From the NCBI GenBank assembly GCA_034509425.1, contig JAVTVJ010001703.1:62001-126000 (forward strand): a DNA stretch of 64,000 nt, in the 5' to 3' direction. The notes below the pieces were generated by a model. It was not told the origin of the DNA. It saw only the letters and a list, made by a program, of their open reading frames with translations, and searched no databases. The DNA is from Eopsaltria australis. Its lineage: Eukaryota > Chordata > Aves > Passeriformes > Petroicidae. Of this stretch, positions 37,887-49,839 are shown one piece after another; within the stretch, counting starts at the first letter, position 1; every line of letters begins with the position of its first letter. The position numbers and the translations under genes are program-made.

Positions 37887-40293
37887 GAGCCTCCCAAGGG
37901 TTCGATTTTGGATGGGAGCCCTGCCCGGAGCCCCAGGCTGTGTCAGAACCCAGCGATTCAGCGCAGAGGGGACAGCGAGCGGCGCCTTTGCTGCCGGTGC
38001 TGCTCGCGCAGCCCTGCCCGGCTCTGTTCTCTCAGCGCGCCAGCCCTGAGTCATTGCGAAACCTCCACTCCGGGGCTCGCCGGGGGCTCGGCTGCGGCAC
38101 GGCCCGGCCCCGTGCGAACGGAGCTTCGCCGAAAGCGGGCACCTTGCTCAGAACCCGCTGGGAACCCGCTGGGAACCGGCCCCGGCGCTCCCGCTGGCCC
38201 CACGCAGCCCCTGCTCAGCCTGCGAGCCACCCTCGGGGGTTTGGAGGCTTTGCTCGCCTCGGAACCAGCATTTATCGGTCCTTTTTCTGCTCCGAGCAGG
38301 GTCTGGCAGCAGCAGGGATGGGGCAAGGCTGCTGCCGGGTTGGTGTGGCCGGGTTGGATCCCTTTCCCATCGTGCTGAGATGAATCCCCAGTGCCCGTGG
38401 GGTAACCGGGGGGTTTGGTGATGAGGAACTGGGGGTGCAGTCCCAGGGGAGCTCCGGGTGCTGTCCCGGTGCAGTTTCCCCTCTCCATCCCCCTGGAACG
38501 GGAGCTGGGTGACTCCCGAGCTCCGCACGGGGATGCTGGGCCCGAGGGGGTGCAGGTGAGCATCGCTGTGCCTGTGGCACCCTCAGCAAGCCCCAGCTCT
38601 GGTGATTACTCAGTCTCTCATCGCCTGAGGGAAGGAATTGGCGGCTCTGCGGAGTCGGGGCTGTGCTCCCTCCTCCTCCCGTGATTTACGTGCCCAGCTG
38701 GGGTTCACAGCCCTGTTTTTGCTTCTCCCCCTGGCCTCATTCACGACAAAAGCCCCAATTCGGGTCACGTGCTGCCAAAATCTAGGACACAGAGAGGCAG
38801 GAGCTGCGTGGGCCTGAGAGGTGCAGCCAGTTCGAGTTAAATAACAAGTGTTAACTACAACCGCAACAAAGTGAGGAAAGTTCTGAAAGCTTCTGCAATT
38901 CTGAAGGAGTTATAGCAGAGTCTGCTTGTTTTGATTTTACCCCTTTGTGCTTAAGGTCCCTCCTATCGCCTCAAGACTTGTCCCTGGTCCTTGTGGCACC
39001 CTGGGGGCTTGAGGGGTCATGGAGAAGGTGTTCATCTTCCTCGTGACAAGAGACAAATTTTTTCCTGTTCCAAGAAATAGGCCAGCGAGGTTTTGGTTCC
39101 TCGGTCCCAGCCCATGACAGGAGGTGTCTGTCTGTCTGTCCTGCCGTGTTCAGGACACACTTCCACCCTGGTGTTCAGCTGGGATTTGCCCTCCCTGTGT
39201 TGGCCAACAGGAGATGACTAAGAAAGTTCATTACTTTCCTGACAGCAAGTACAAGCTGTCCAGCACCGGCTGCTCATGGCTTTGAGAAAAGTTTCCAAAG
39301 AGAGAAAATGCAAAAGCAGAAGCAGCAGCTCCCCCAGGCAGCAGAAAGCTCCGAGGCAGCCCCAGGTGGAGATGCTGAATTTGGGCTGGTGGGAAGCTCA
39401 GCCCCGGGGCAGAGCAGGAGCAGCTGAAGTGACCTTGGGGAGGTGATTTGGGCTCTCAGGCTGGGGCTGCTGAGCAGGCAGCGCTCTCAGGGGGAGGATA
39501 CCCAGCAAGGAAACCCAACTTCTGTGGGATAACAAAACCAGAAACCACCACCTTTGATCTCCGCCACGGCTTCGTGCTCTTACTGTAACACCCAGACTGC
39601 CACTGAGATTGGCAGGAACTACATCAGCACTGGGGATGAGGAGCCGTGCCAGGGCTCACAGCGGCTTTTGGGGAGGCAGGAGAAGCAAAAGGCTGGGTTT
39701 TGTTGGGCTTATTTTCCCAAACACTGATATTTTGGGGTTGTTGTAGTTGATGCTGGGACCTGAGGGATCTGCAGAGCTGCTGCCTGTACAGGTCAGGGTG
39801 CAGCCTGGAGGGACTCTGGGTGATGCCGGTGCCAGGATTCTGGATGGAATTTGGGCACCTGGATGACTTGTGATGATGCCCTGGATCTCCCAGCTCTCCA
39901 AGCTGCCATTTGGGGTTTTTTCCCTGTTTTTTAAAGCAGTGCATCCTGGCAGTGCCGTGGCCAGGACTCCAGGTGTGGGAAAAGGCTGCTGGAGGATTGG
40001 TGTGGATGATTCATGTGATTGCTCCCACCCTGGAAATGCCAGCTCTCCCTGGGGATGCTGCCTTTGCTTTCCCAGGTGGTTTCTGCTGGGATTTCCACAA
40101 CACCCCTCCTAAAACTTCTGGGGCACGATGCACGTGTTTAGTCAGAGAGGTCTTGGCGTGCTTTCACCCTCCAGAGCTGCGCCGTGACACCAACAGCCCC
40201 GTGACTCTGGTGACAAATGGCACAGATGTCTTTAAAGGCAAGGGATCTCCCAGGAAAGCCCCCCTGGCCGTGCCCCGTGCTGGGAGCCCTGCA

Positions 40294-40360
40294 GCAGCTC
40301 CCCGTGGTGCTCCCAGCTCCCCGTGGTGCTCCCAGCTCCCCGTGGTGCTCCCAGCTCCCC
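40294..40360. repeat. 19-bp tandem repeat, 3 copies
   Basis: CAGCTCCCCGTGGTGCTCC repeated three times, then a partial copy. Confidence 0.9.
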
Positions 40361-41689
40361 AGTCTGGTGTCAGAGTGGCTCAGCTGCATCTCTGAGCCAC
40401 CTCCTGTCCCACCCCGAGTGCTGACTTGCTGTCCCTCCTTTCCCTTCGGAATCAAACGGCTCCATCAGGTAACTGGAAACCTTTTCTGTCCAAACTGCAC
40501 GAGGATCCCGGCTGCTTCCTTCCTGTGGCTATTGAAGCAGTGACTGAGCTTTACTGAGAAACTCTCCACAGCTGAGCTGACGCTGCCCTTTTTCACACGC
40601 AGGGCAGAGCCCCGGCTCCGTGAGCTCCTGCTCTGAGCAGGACAGGGGCTCTGAGAGCTGCTTGCTGCCTCCCCAGGGAAGAAAAGTTGTATAAAAAGGA
40701 TGGAAATAGGTGCAGAGGGGTCAGGGGAGCGTGTGGAGCAGATCTGCTGCGAGCGCAGCTTTGGCTGAGAACATAAATGATCTCTTGGGGCAAAGTCAGC
40801 GATTCCACTGACCCACATCAGCAGAAGCTGATGTAGAAATTGTTATATTGGGCGAAAAAAAAAATGTTCCTAATCCAGTGAGGAAGGAAACTCCGACTGC
40901 CATAAACACCTGGGGTCTGCTGGACCTGCAAGTGAAGGGCTGAAAAAGGCAAAAATGAAAGAGGCTCGGAAGTGAAACAGGAATGTGACCCTGGCAGTGC
41001 CTGGGCTGTCAGCGAGCCGGAGTTTGGAGATGGTTTTGGGGGCTGGATTCTGGGTTTAGGAATAATAGAGTTGTAAATTCCCAGTGCCCGCTCAGATTTG
41101 TCGGGGATGTGCCCATGGATCCACCTGCCCAGGCACAGCCCCCAGCCTGGGGAAACAAGCAGTCCTGGTGGTGATTTGGATCAGTCTGGCTTCGAGCTGG
41201 TATCCACGATCTGATCGGGGATCTCGCCCTGAGAACAGACGTGGAGTTAAAAACACCCGGGCAGATAAACAAAGGCAGCGGTGCCCTGTTCTGTAAATCA
41301 GGGGAAGGGAGGTGAAAGCCCTGGGGACCATCAGCGACATTTGGGCACGATTTAACTCCAAACGCTGCTCTAAAAAGGGCAGTGCCTGAAGCAGTCGCTA
41401 ATTAGAGGCTGGAGTGACCCTTGGGGCTGGTGTTTCCCCGCCGTAAGAGATCCATGGCAGGTATTCCGTGAGAAATTTGCTTTTAAATGTGATTTCCTCA
41501 GGTTTCCTCACTTCCCTGGTCGTTAACACACGCCAAGCCTCCCTGGTGGTCCCTCCCAGCTGGATCGGTGCCCGCTGGGCTCTGTCCCAGAGCGGTGACA
41601 GCGGGCACAGCACCCACGCGCTGCAGCCGATTTACAGCGCTGCTAACAGCCCGCAAGAACACGACGGAGGCTCGATTCATTAGGGAGTC

Positions 41690-41695
41690 TTTATT
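41690..41695 (-). terminator. Possible IL10 polyadenylation signal AATAAA
   Basis: The first canonical AATAAA I found on the IL10 strand downstream of the stop. It implies a 3' UTR of about 1.4 kb. A non-canonical signal closer to the ARE cluster is equally possible. Confidence 0.3.
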
Positions 41696-42667
41696 AGCAA
41701 AAATAAAGGATTTCTTTCCACACGGATAAATAGGAGAAAGTTCACCCAGTGACAGAAGCCGCGGGACCCCCCAGGAGTGGAGCTGATGCCGCCCTTGGCT
41801 CCAGGGCTGTCCTTGCTTCGCCCACAACACCGAAATCGAGGCTTTTGGGGGAAAAACGAGCGCAGAGTTGGCTCGACGGGAGCTTAACGTGCCCTGGAGA
41901 GGAGCTTAATTGAAGTTTTACAGTGTTTGGCTGCCCTTGAGGCCGAGCTTTCAGCAGGAGCAGCATTCCTGCCCCGCTCCGGGACATGCAGCGCGGGCAG
42001 GCAGCCAGCAGGAATTCCCTGCCGCCACCAGAAACGTCCACAAAGAATAAATCCGGCAGAAATAACCTCTCCTGAGCCTTGCTGGCACAGCAAACAGCGA
42101 ACCGGCAGTGTTCCATCGCGTGGGGGCCCTTCCACTTCTAAATATTAGAAGTAAAAGCCTCCCTGGGGTTGTGGCGTTTTCCTCTGGCTCAGCGTCCGCC
42201 GGGGTGAGGAGGAAGCTGAGCCCTAAAATCTGCCACTTTTTGGGGCACCGGAGCTGCTCCCGCTGCTCGTGGGGATTAAAAATCCAACCCCGACATCGGC
42301 AGCGCTGGGAGGAGCCTCGCGGATTTGAATGCAAATTACCCGAGCCACCTTAAAATGGTGGTTAATTAAATATCCTCGAACTACTGAAAGACAATTAACA
42401 GCAGTAAAACAGCGAGTAAAACCCAGTCAGAGACTGGGATATAATAAGGTTAACTTTGGAAAGTGCAGAGTGGTCGACCCAGCAGCTCTGGAAGGCAGAC
42501 ACTGAGCAATATTTAAGCCAGGTTCTATTAGAACCAAACATTTCATTCCTACCACATTTTTTTTACATTTAGTCTGGACTAATCTACAGGCTGAAGTCTA
42601 GAGGTGGAGTTAACCAAGCTGTTGCTGTGGCTTCTCCTCCTCCTAAACATAAAAACACCTGATTGCA

Positions 42668-42985
42668 TAAATAAATAGAGATACAGGATGTGAGGTGCCT
42701 GAAATTAAATTTTGTTGAACTCAGAGCTGGAATTGCTCCGAACCACGACTGGAATTCACTCAGGATAAGCTCAGCTCATTTTCTGCCCTCCAGAAAAACG
42801 CTGCTTTAGGTGTTTTGAAGCTATGAATAAAATAGCACTATGATAAACAATAATAAAATATTGAACAATAAATAGTAATTTACAAGCTCATCACTGCTTC
42901 CATCAAAACACATTGTAAACATCAACACTGAGGTATTAGAAGTAATAAATAATAAATCCAACTATTAAAAAAAACCCTTTTAAAT
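42668..42985 (-). promoter_or_regulatory. IL10: AU-rich element cluster in the IL10 3' UTR
   Basis: Seven ATTTA pentamers on the IL10 strand (plus-strand starts 42668, 42672, 42706, 42869, 42946, 42953, 42981), 140-460 nt beyond the stop. The first two overlap as TATTTATTTATG, which contains the TTP/HuR-type nonamer. The surrounding DNA is AT-rich, unlike its GC-rich neighbours. Such elements mediate rapid decay and MK2-dependent stabilisation of cytokine mRNAs in mammals. Confidence 0.75.
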
Positions 42986-43125
42986 ACAATATTAAGCTGG
43001 AAGTTATTGACCTGTAACTCTTGACCTGAACCTTGAGATAACTTAATTTGAGCTCTTGCAGCCTAAAGTGATTTTTTGGAACAAGTAGCAGGATTGGGTG
43101 TGAAAATGCAGACCCAGGGATGCTC

Positions 43126-43218
43126 TCAGTTCCTCCTCTTCATTGTTAAATATTTTTCGATGTAGTTGATGAAGATGTCAAACTCTCCCATGGCCTTGTA
43201 GATTCCGTTCTTGTGCAT
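43126..43218 (-). CDS. IL10: IL10 coding exon 5 with stop
   Basis: 93 nt including TGA. Acceptor CCCCTGCAG. Begins [10 protein letters not shown] and ends YLTMKRRN, the highly conserved helix F region. Confidence 0.96.
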   Translation of the reverse strand: MHKNGIYKAMGEFDIFINYIEKYLTMKRRN

Positions 43219-46200
43219 CTGCAGGGGAAAGCCAGGGGTGTTTAGTGTGAGTGTCACAGAACAGGATTTACAGTTCCTGGGCAAATCCTCCTTCCATGGA
43301 CACCTCCGGGTCCTCTGCCCAATCCCCTGGGAATTCCAGAATTCCCACCCTGCGAGCATCTCTCTCTAGATTCCTCTGCTGCAAGAATTTGTGGGATTAA
43401 AGACTTCTTTGGATTGTGTTCTCCACTCTAAGATCAGGTTCCTCCCAGCCCAGCCCAGCCCAGAGCGTGGCCTCACCTTGGTGAAGGTCTCCTTGATTTG
43501 CTTCATGCTCCTGCTCCTCTCCTCGCACGTGAAGAATCTGTGCTGCAGAGGGACACGAGGGTCTCAGCCCCAGGGGTTCCTCCAGGGCTATGGTGGTGGC
43601 TGTCCCCTCCTGCTGTCCCTTGTCACTGCTGCTCCCTAGCCTCCCCCTCCCCTGTGGGGCCACAACTCCAGCTGGTTTGCACCGTGCCCTGATGGAAGGA
43701 GCCCGCAGTGACCCAAGCCTGGGCTCTCAGCCTCTTCCCAGCCCAGTGTCCCTGCTGCCAGTCCCTGGGGACAGCAGCTCCCTGGATGGGACAGGGTTTG
43801 TCCTGTCTGACCCCAGTGATGGGCTCATGGCCACACCAGGTGTGATTTTGGCAGCTCCAGCATCCAGGGAAGGGATGGATCTCCTGCCCTCCCTTGTCAC
43901 TGCAGCCAGGCTCTGGTGTGCAGGGCTGGCTGCACGTGGGGCTCCTGCATCATCATCACTGAACTGATGGTGAGCACAAACCCCATCCTGGAGCCTGCCT
44001 GGATCCCTGCTCCCCCATCCCATCCTGGAGCCTGCCTGGATCCCTGCTCCCCCATCCCATCCTGGAGCCTGCCTGGGTCCCTGCTCCCCCATCCCATCCT
44101 GGAGCCTGCCTGGATCCCTGCTCCCCCATCCCATCCTGGATCCCTGCTCCCCCATCCCATCCTGGATCCCTGCTCCCCCATCCCATCCTGGATCCCTGCT
44201 CCCCCATCCCATCCTGGAGCCTGCCTGGGTCCCTGCTCCCCATCCCCATCCTGGAGCCTGGATCCCTGCCCTGCCCCATCCCACCTGGAGCCTGCCTGGA
44301 TCCTGCTCCCCCATCCCATCTGGATCCCTGCTCCCCATCCCATCCTGGATCCCTGCTCCCCATCCCCCATCCCATCCCATTCTGGATCCCTGCTCTCCCC
44401 ATCCCATCCTGGATCCCTGCTCCCCCATCCCATCCTGGATCCCTGCTCCCCCATCCCATTCTGGATCCCTGCTCCCCCATCCCATTCTGGATCCCTGCTC
44501 CCCCATCCCATCCTGGATCCCTGCTCCCCTATCCCATTCTGGATCCCTGCTCCCCCATCCCATCCTGGATCCCTGCTCCCCTATCCCATCCTGGATCCCT
44601 GCTCCCCTATCCCATTCTGGATCCCTGCTCCCCCATCCCATTCTGGATCCCTGCTCCCCCACCCCATCCTGGAGCTCCCTGCCTGCCTGGATCCCTTCTC
44701 CTCCACCCCATCCCACCCCCCGGACCTGTCCTGCTCCTGGGCACCGTCTGCCCGCCCTGGGACCGTGCCAGTGCTGTCAAACCCCACTCACACAGCGCCT
44801 CATCGTGGCTCTCAGGCTCAGCAGGAGGTTGCCCAGGTCGCCCACGCTCTGCTGGTGGTGGGTGCTGCTCTTCATGGCGCTGGGCAGCACCTCGTCCATG
44901 TAGAACCCCATCATCTCCGACACCGACTGGCAGCCGAGGCTCCCCTGATGGGGACAGGAGGGGGAAGCCTGGTTGGGGACGGCCACCAGCCCCGGGGGTG
45001 GGGGTTTGTACAGACCAGGGCCCGCGTGGGAGCCGTGCTGGCCACGGGGGAACTCCTCAGCAGCCCCGCCACAACCACACGTGTCCCCGCGGGGTGACAC
45101 AGCCAGCCTGACGTGACAGCTGCACATGCCCCAGGTTCCAGCCCGCTTCCCCTCTCAGGAAACGCCTGCCCAAGGATGGGGAAGCAGGAGGAACTCGCGA
45201 GGGAATGGCATTCTTACCTTGAATTCCTGCAGCAGGTCGGAGCTGAGCAGCTGGATGCTGAGGTCGTCATCTTTGGATTGCTGGGGGAGGATGAGATTGA
45301 AAAATCAGCTCTTTCAGGCAGGCAGTCAACCCTTTTAATTTGCCCTAACAAATGATCCTTCCCTGGTTTGCATTTAGGGTCTCCCTGCAGCAAAGAGCAC
45401 CCAGTGCACGTGAGCAGAGCACGGTGACACCAGGAGTCACTGCTCCGTAACCTTGCAGCACTGCTAGGTCAGGACAGCGAGGAAATGAAATCACCACCTT
45501 TGGAGCCATTGAATTGGTTAATGTGAAACTCCTCGGGCTGAGCTGGAGCTGCACGGGGTGTTGTTGTCTGAGGATGCTGCTGCAGTCAGCAAAGCTCCCC
45601 AGAGAGGAGTCAGAGCCCTGGCAGTCCCCAGGAGCCTCCCCAGACTCTGCCAGGGCAGGAGGGTTTCATCCTCCTCATTCTGTCACCCCAGTAATTCTCC
45701 AGCTGATGGGGAAAAGGGGAGTTTGTTCTCTTGGTGCCTCGGGTGGGCTGGCACCAACCAAAGCATCAAAGGCTTAAAAACTTTCCTGAGAGCTTAAAAA
45801 TATTCCTTCCCAGCATTGTCTGGGAGATTCACACCCAGCTCTACATCTAAAATGTTGGCTGTGTTCGTTTGATAACAAATACGAGCCGTGACATTAACTT
45901 GAGATTTAATCTGGAGAATTATCTTGTTTTACTGCTGAAACACATTGACAGGGACTGAAACAGTGACAGAGCTGTGACCAAGAACCTCTATCAGTACTGA
46001 TGCTCTGAGTGCATCGTGTGCTGTCTGCTCAGCAGCCCCGAGGCTCCCGTGATGCAGAGCAGGGACCACAGCAGGTGCTCCGTGCCTGCCGTGCTCCTCC
46101 ACTCATAAAACACCCAGTGCAGCCTTTCGTGGTTCTTTCAAAGAAACAAAACTGCAGCAAAAGATTTCCCTTTTCACCTGGCACTGACTGCAGCAGGGCT

Positions 46201-46690
46201 GGACCTCGTTCCCCCGAAGAAAGGACAATTTCCTTCCTATGAATTCAGTGATTAACTCGGTTTGCAACATTTCGGGGGAAGCCTGGCTGGAAAGGTTGAC
46301 AGAGGTTCATTATGAAACCTCGAGTTCATTGTCATTAGAAGTGGGAAGAAAAGCCTGGCAGATTTTCTCTCAGCGAGCAATGAAACCGAGCTGCTCTTGC
46401 TCAGCCCCGGCGCAGTCAAACCATTTCTGCAGGGAGGAAACTCTTCCCCCTCCTCCAGATCCCAGAACTTCGCAGAGAGAAAAGGCAAAACGAGAAGAAG
46501 AGCAGCCGGCAAAAATAGCGATACTTACAAAATAATCCTTAATTTCCTCAAACTTGACCCTGAGCTCTCGGAGCCTGGCGGGCAGGAGCGCGGGGAAGTG
46601 CTCGCAGGAGGGCTGGGTGCGGGTGGGTGCGGTGCCCAGCAGCAGCAGCAGCAGCACGGGCACGGCTGTGCCCCCGGGACAGGTCCTCAT
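43126..46690 (-). CDS. IL10: IL10, interleukin-10; full coding span, five exons
   Basis: Secreted anti-inflammatory cytokine acting as a domain-swapped helical dimer on IL10R1/IL10R2 to activate STAT3. Minus-strand exons 46690-46529, 45280-45218, 44944-44792, 43542-43477 and 43218-43126 join in phase 0 with GT-AG introns to 537 nt, 178 aa, equal to human IL10 in length. Seen: a hydrophobic signal peptide ([10 protein letters not shown]), a helix A segment [19 protein letters not shown], conserved [12 protein letters not shown], helix D RATMRRCHRFFTC, and the family C-terminal block [20 protein letters not shown]. Cysteines 29, 80, 126 and 132 match the four that form two disulfides in human IL10; the only other one (C4) is in the signal peptide. 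No N-glycosylation sequon is present. Synteny with MAPKAPK2 and IL19 fixes the identity. The start at 46690 is chosen because it begins a signal peptide, has A at -3 and lies 100 nt after a TATA box; upstream in-frame ATGs lie before the likely transcription start. Confidence 0.97.
43477..43542 (-). CDS. IL10: IL10 coding exon 4
   Basis: 66 nt, 22 codons, acceptor CTCTGCAG, donor GTGAGG. Encodes [20 protein letters not shown] plus TK, with the last disulfide cysteine (C132). Confidence 0.95.
43983..44695. repeat. 26-bp minisatellite in IL10 intron 3
   Basis: About 25 units containing TGGATCCCTGCTCCCCCATC, some lengthened by GAGCCTGCC. It fills over half of the 1249-bp intron between IL10 exons 4 and 3 and produces long false open frames on both strands. 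Confidence 0.95.
44792..44944 (-). CDS. IL10: IL10 coding exon 3
   Basis: 153 nt, 51 codons, acceptor CCCCATCAG, donor GTGAGT. Begins [12 protein letters not shown] (C80) and ends LRATMRRC (C126). Helices B to D. Confidence 0.96.
45218..45280 (-). CDS. IL10: IL10 coding exon 2
   Basis: 63 nt, 21 codons, acceptor CCCCCAG, donor GTAAGA. Encodes [20 protein letters not shown] plus K, the A-B region characteristic of IL10. Confidence 0.96.
46529..46690 (-). CDS. IL10: IL10 coding exon 1
   Basis: 162 nt, 54 codons, donor GTAAGT. Signal peptide, first disulfide cysteine (C29, in QPSCEHF) and helix A up to IKDYF. Confidence 0.96.
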
Positions 46691-46789
46691 TCTGCGGGCA
46701 AGGGCTGCTCCCCTCCGCTGCAGCTCTGGGATGGGTCCCACAGGAGGGTACAAGGCAGATCTGCAGCTTTCACCTTGATGGAGCCCCTC

Positions 46790-46796
46790 ATTTATA
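46790..46796 (-). promoter_or_regulatory. IL10 TATA box
   Basis: TATAAAT on the minus strand, 100 nt upstream of the ATG, giving a predicted 5' UTR of about 70 nt, similar to mammalian IL10. A CRE half-site (CGTCA on the minus strand, 46834-46838) lies about 40 nt further upstream; its relevance is conjecture. Confidence 0.65.
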
Positions 46797-47278
46797 CTCT
46801 CAAAACATCGCTCCATTTCCTCTCCCCATTTCCTGACGAGCAATATTGGGGTTTTAAGTCATTCATTAAGCCCAAATGTCACTTGGGTTCCCGTCAACTT
46901 GGGTTTCCTGTTCTTTGACCCCCCTCCTCTCCTCACACCCCATCAATTTTTTTATGCTTAGACTCTGCATTTTTTTTTTCTTTTTTTTTCTTTTTTTTTT
47001 TTTTTTACATTGCTTGTTTCTTGTAAATTTAGCTGTGGCTAAGGAGGAAAGCTGCAGAGACACACGAAGAAGCCAAGGTGCCGCGTGAGGTTACTTTATT
47101 CTGACAGTTCCATTTTTTATTTTTAGATCAATGTTGTATGGTTAGGGGAAAAAAAAGTGTTGCCACTTTTTAAATCTCAGTGTCAAACCTGCAGAGAGCA
47201 TCACTCAGCAGAATTACTTTTCATGAGCTGTACAAATTCTCTGCCTGTTCCTTTGGTGTTCTAATCTGCAAACTCATT

Positions 47279-47418
47279 CAATCATCTGAAATTTTCATTT
47301 TTAATTCATTGGAGTTTTTTTTCCCAGTTAATGCACATGTCAGCTGAAGCCAGTGTGGATTTTCACTGCTCACCAAGCTCAGTTTGTGATCCCAGGCAAA
47401 GGGATCAGTGGATCCCAG
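47279..47418 (-). repeat. Inverted duplicate element, copy A
   Basis: Read on the minus strand it matches copy B at 52761-52912: both contain GGGATCCACTGATCCCTTTG, then AGCAGTGAAAATCCACACTG, GCTTCAGCTGACATGTGCAT, an A-rich run and TTTCAGATGATTG. Not a CR1; family unknown to me. Confidence 0.85.
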
Positions 47419-48756
47419 GGGAGGATCCCAGCCCTGCTCTGGTCCCTTGAGGATCCTCCAGAGCAGGAGTAGGATTCGTGCCACTACTTTAACCTTGGTG
47501 TTAAAGTGCATGAGCAGGTGACAAAAACTCATTTTCCAGGCTTTTAAATCCTATTTTGTTTCCTAGAAATGGGCAGCAGCCCCATGCAAGCAGCAGCGTG
47601 TCCTGTCTTAGCTGGGACTCATTGTCCCTGCTGTGATAAAAGTTCCCCTTTGGAGCTGCAGAGAATTCCTGTGACGTCTCCCCATTTTCCGCTTCCCTCT
47701 CTTTTCTCCTCTCCTTCTATATCTGTTCTAGCCCACACCCCCTGCTTCCTCGGGATAAAGATTTCACTCATTTACTCTGGAATTTGGCATCCAAGAAAGT
47801 GAGAGCGGAGATAAATTCAGCTTCTCCGAACTCAGGGGATTTTTCTTTGAAATCCCTCATGTTATTTTAAAAGAGTTTGTTCTTCCCAGTAGGGAAATCT
47901 TCCTCCAATAGGGGAAAATTCCCTTGGATTCTTATCTCCTCCATCACAATGATGCTCTTTCAAGTTGAATTTATGAAACTCTAAGAGGGAATTTATTGCT
48001 GGAAAAATGCTGGAAAAATGCAAAATATTGTTAGTTCCTGCACACTGAGAGCTTTTAATTTTGTTTTTAGGAGCAGGAGAGAGGAATGGTTGGCAGGCAC
48101 ACATGTAAAAGCAGAGGAGATGAAACACCAGCAACTGCAGAGTCTGAGGCAGGGAAAGTGTGGGATTTTGTGATTTGTTTTCCTTTTTTTTCTGTTGGTG
48201 TTGCCGCTTCCAGAGGCAATGGGGAAGCTGCTCCTGGGGAGTCATTGCAGGGACGTCAGTGCAGCTGAATCATGGCCTGGCTCGTGTTTTTGGTGACCCA
48301 TTTTTCTTCCCCTGCTCTAACACAGCTGTGGGGTTTTTCCCTTGACTGCCAGCAGAATCCATCCCAAAGGAGAAGGGCAAAAAGCTCAGACAAAACGAAT
48401 CTTAAACCCAATTCCCACAGGCAGGATCCCACCTTCCCCTGAGATCCCACACAGGGAGATATTTTTGTTTCTTTTGCATTAACTTGAACCTGCCAGGGGT
48501 CAATAAATCTTCAGTGCCAAGACCTGGATGTCTCATTAAACTCCATCCGGGCACGGAAGCTGATGGGAGAGGTTGGGGAGTGTGATCCTGGATCCTCAAA
48601 TCCTCAAATCCTGGAGCTCACCCCTCTCCCTTCAGGGACAGATGCAGCCCCAGGCACTGGAAGGGCAGCTCAGCCCCAGCTGCAGGTTTAGGTGCTGATG
48701 TTTTCAGGTGCTGGTGTTTTTTATGGGATTCAAGGGCAGAGGGGCTTAGAACAGAA

Positions 48757-48795
48757 CAGAACTGAACTGAACTGAACTGAACTGAACTGAACTGA
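48757..48795. repeat. (ACTGA)n microsatellite
   Basis: About seven pentamers, preceded by ACAGA variants, at the terminus of a CR1. Confidence 0.95.
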
Positions 48796-49015
48796 AGAGA
48801 ATCACTGGGTTGGAAGAGGCCTTTAAGATCATCGAGTCCTACCCATGCCCTGACACCACCTCCACTAAACCATGACACCGAGTGCCACGTCCAATCTTTC
48901 TTAAAACACATCCAGGGATGGTGACTCCACCACCTGCCTGGGCAGACAATTCCAGTCCTTTATCACTCTTCCAGTAAAAAACTTTTTCCTATCATCCAGC
49001 CTAGCGAATGTGGCA
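48794..49015 (-). mobile_element. CR1 LINE 3' fragment
   Basis: Reverse-complement CR1: 'GAATCACTGGGTTGGAAGAG', 'ATCATCGAGTCCTACCCATG', 'CATCCAGGGATGGTGACTCC' and 'CTTTTTCCTATCATCCAGCC'. A pure ACTGA microsatellite precedes it where the CR1 3' tail would end. Confidence 0.85.
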
Positions 49016-49839
49016 CGAGCAGGAGCTGGAGCAGCCCCAGGGCATCGGGACCCTCCTCCCACCCTGCCCGGGAGCTGAGCTCTCATTTCCAAACTCTCTT
49101 AACTCGAGGCACCGCAGCTCTCCATGAAGTCACACCTGACATCCCGAGCCGCTCCGGCTCTTGTGCAATTCCCTCCCGCCCGTTCCGCTGTGTTTTGGGG
49201 CTGGCAGCAGCGTCAGGGAGCCGTGCCCGTTCCGCAGAGGAAACTCTGGCGTGCGCAGGGCCATTCTGGGCTGTGTTTACCTGCGTTTCCTCCAGCCCGG
49301 CAGGGATCTTGACGCTGCAGTTTCGCTGTGACTCAGCCGTGCTGAGCGCTGTGGAAAGGCGGTGGCCGCGCTACTACAGATCGTGAGTGGAGAAAGCACC
49401 TTTTCCTAAAGAGTGTCCGGGGGGCGTGGGTGGAGCGCTGAACCTTTAGGAAACAGCTCTGGTCCTTGCCAAGAAGATCATTTCAGGAAGGAGAACGAGT
49501 TACTCAAAAGCCGCTCGTGCTCTTTTACCCCACCTCCCACAAACTTCTGAGGGCGGCGAGTTCACAAAAGCCAGCAAACGCTGCTTCGGCACTAAAACAC
49601 AGGCCTGGGGGCAGATGCTTCATCCCAGAGCTGCCATGAGCAAAGGCTGCCCCTGGACATGGTCCTGGCCAGGGTTTGGGGTCGGATGTCCTCAAGGTCC
49701 CATCACTGGAGCAGGGGGCACCTCACCCTGATAATTGAAGGGGTTTTTCTTATCTTGGCAAGATTTGATGTGCCAAGTTTTCACTTTTTTTTTGGCCTTC
49801 GCGGTCTCTGCATTGCTTTTGAACAGAGGAACATTGTGT

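Larger units (their letters stand above)
33400..41689. other. Intergenic DNA between the MAPKAPK2 and IL10 3' ends
   Basis: Two CR1 fragments, minisatellites at 33.6 and 34.6 kb, a short TA microsatellite at 36101-36116 and a 19-bp repeat at 40.3 kb. The rest shows no gene I can support. 38760-39130 has a possible decayed retroviral LTR-like texture, weakly supported. Confidence 0.6.

Noticed and set aside
43727..45097. 393-codon plus frame and 329-codon minus frame across IL10 introns 2-3 and exon 3
   Set aside because: Read-through of the 26-bp array; the plus frame also runs antisense through the real IL10 exon 3.
46691..46843. Upstream in-frame start for IL10 at 46843
   Set aside because: It lies before the TATA box at 46796-46790, so it should not be in the transcript, and it would bury the signal peptide.
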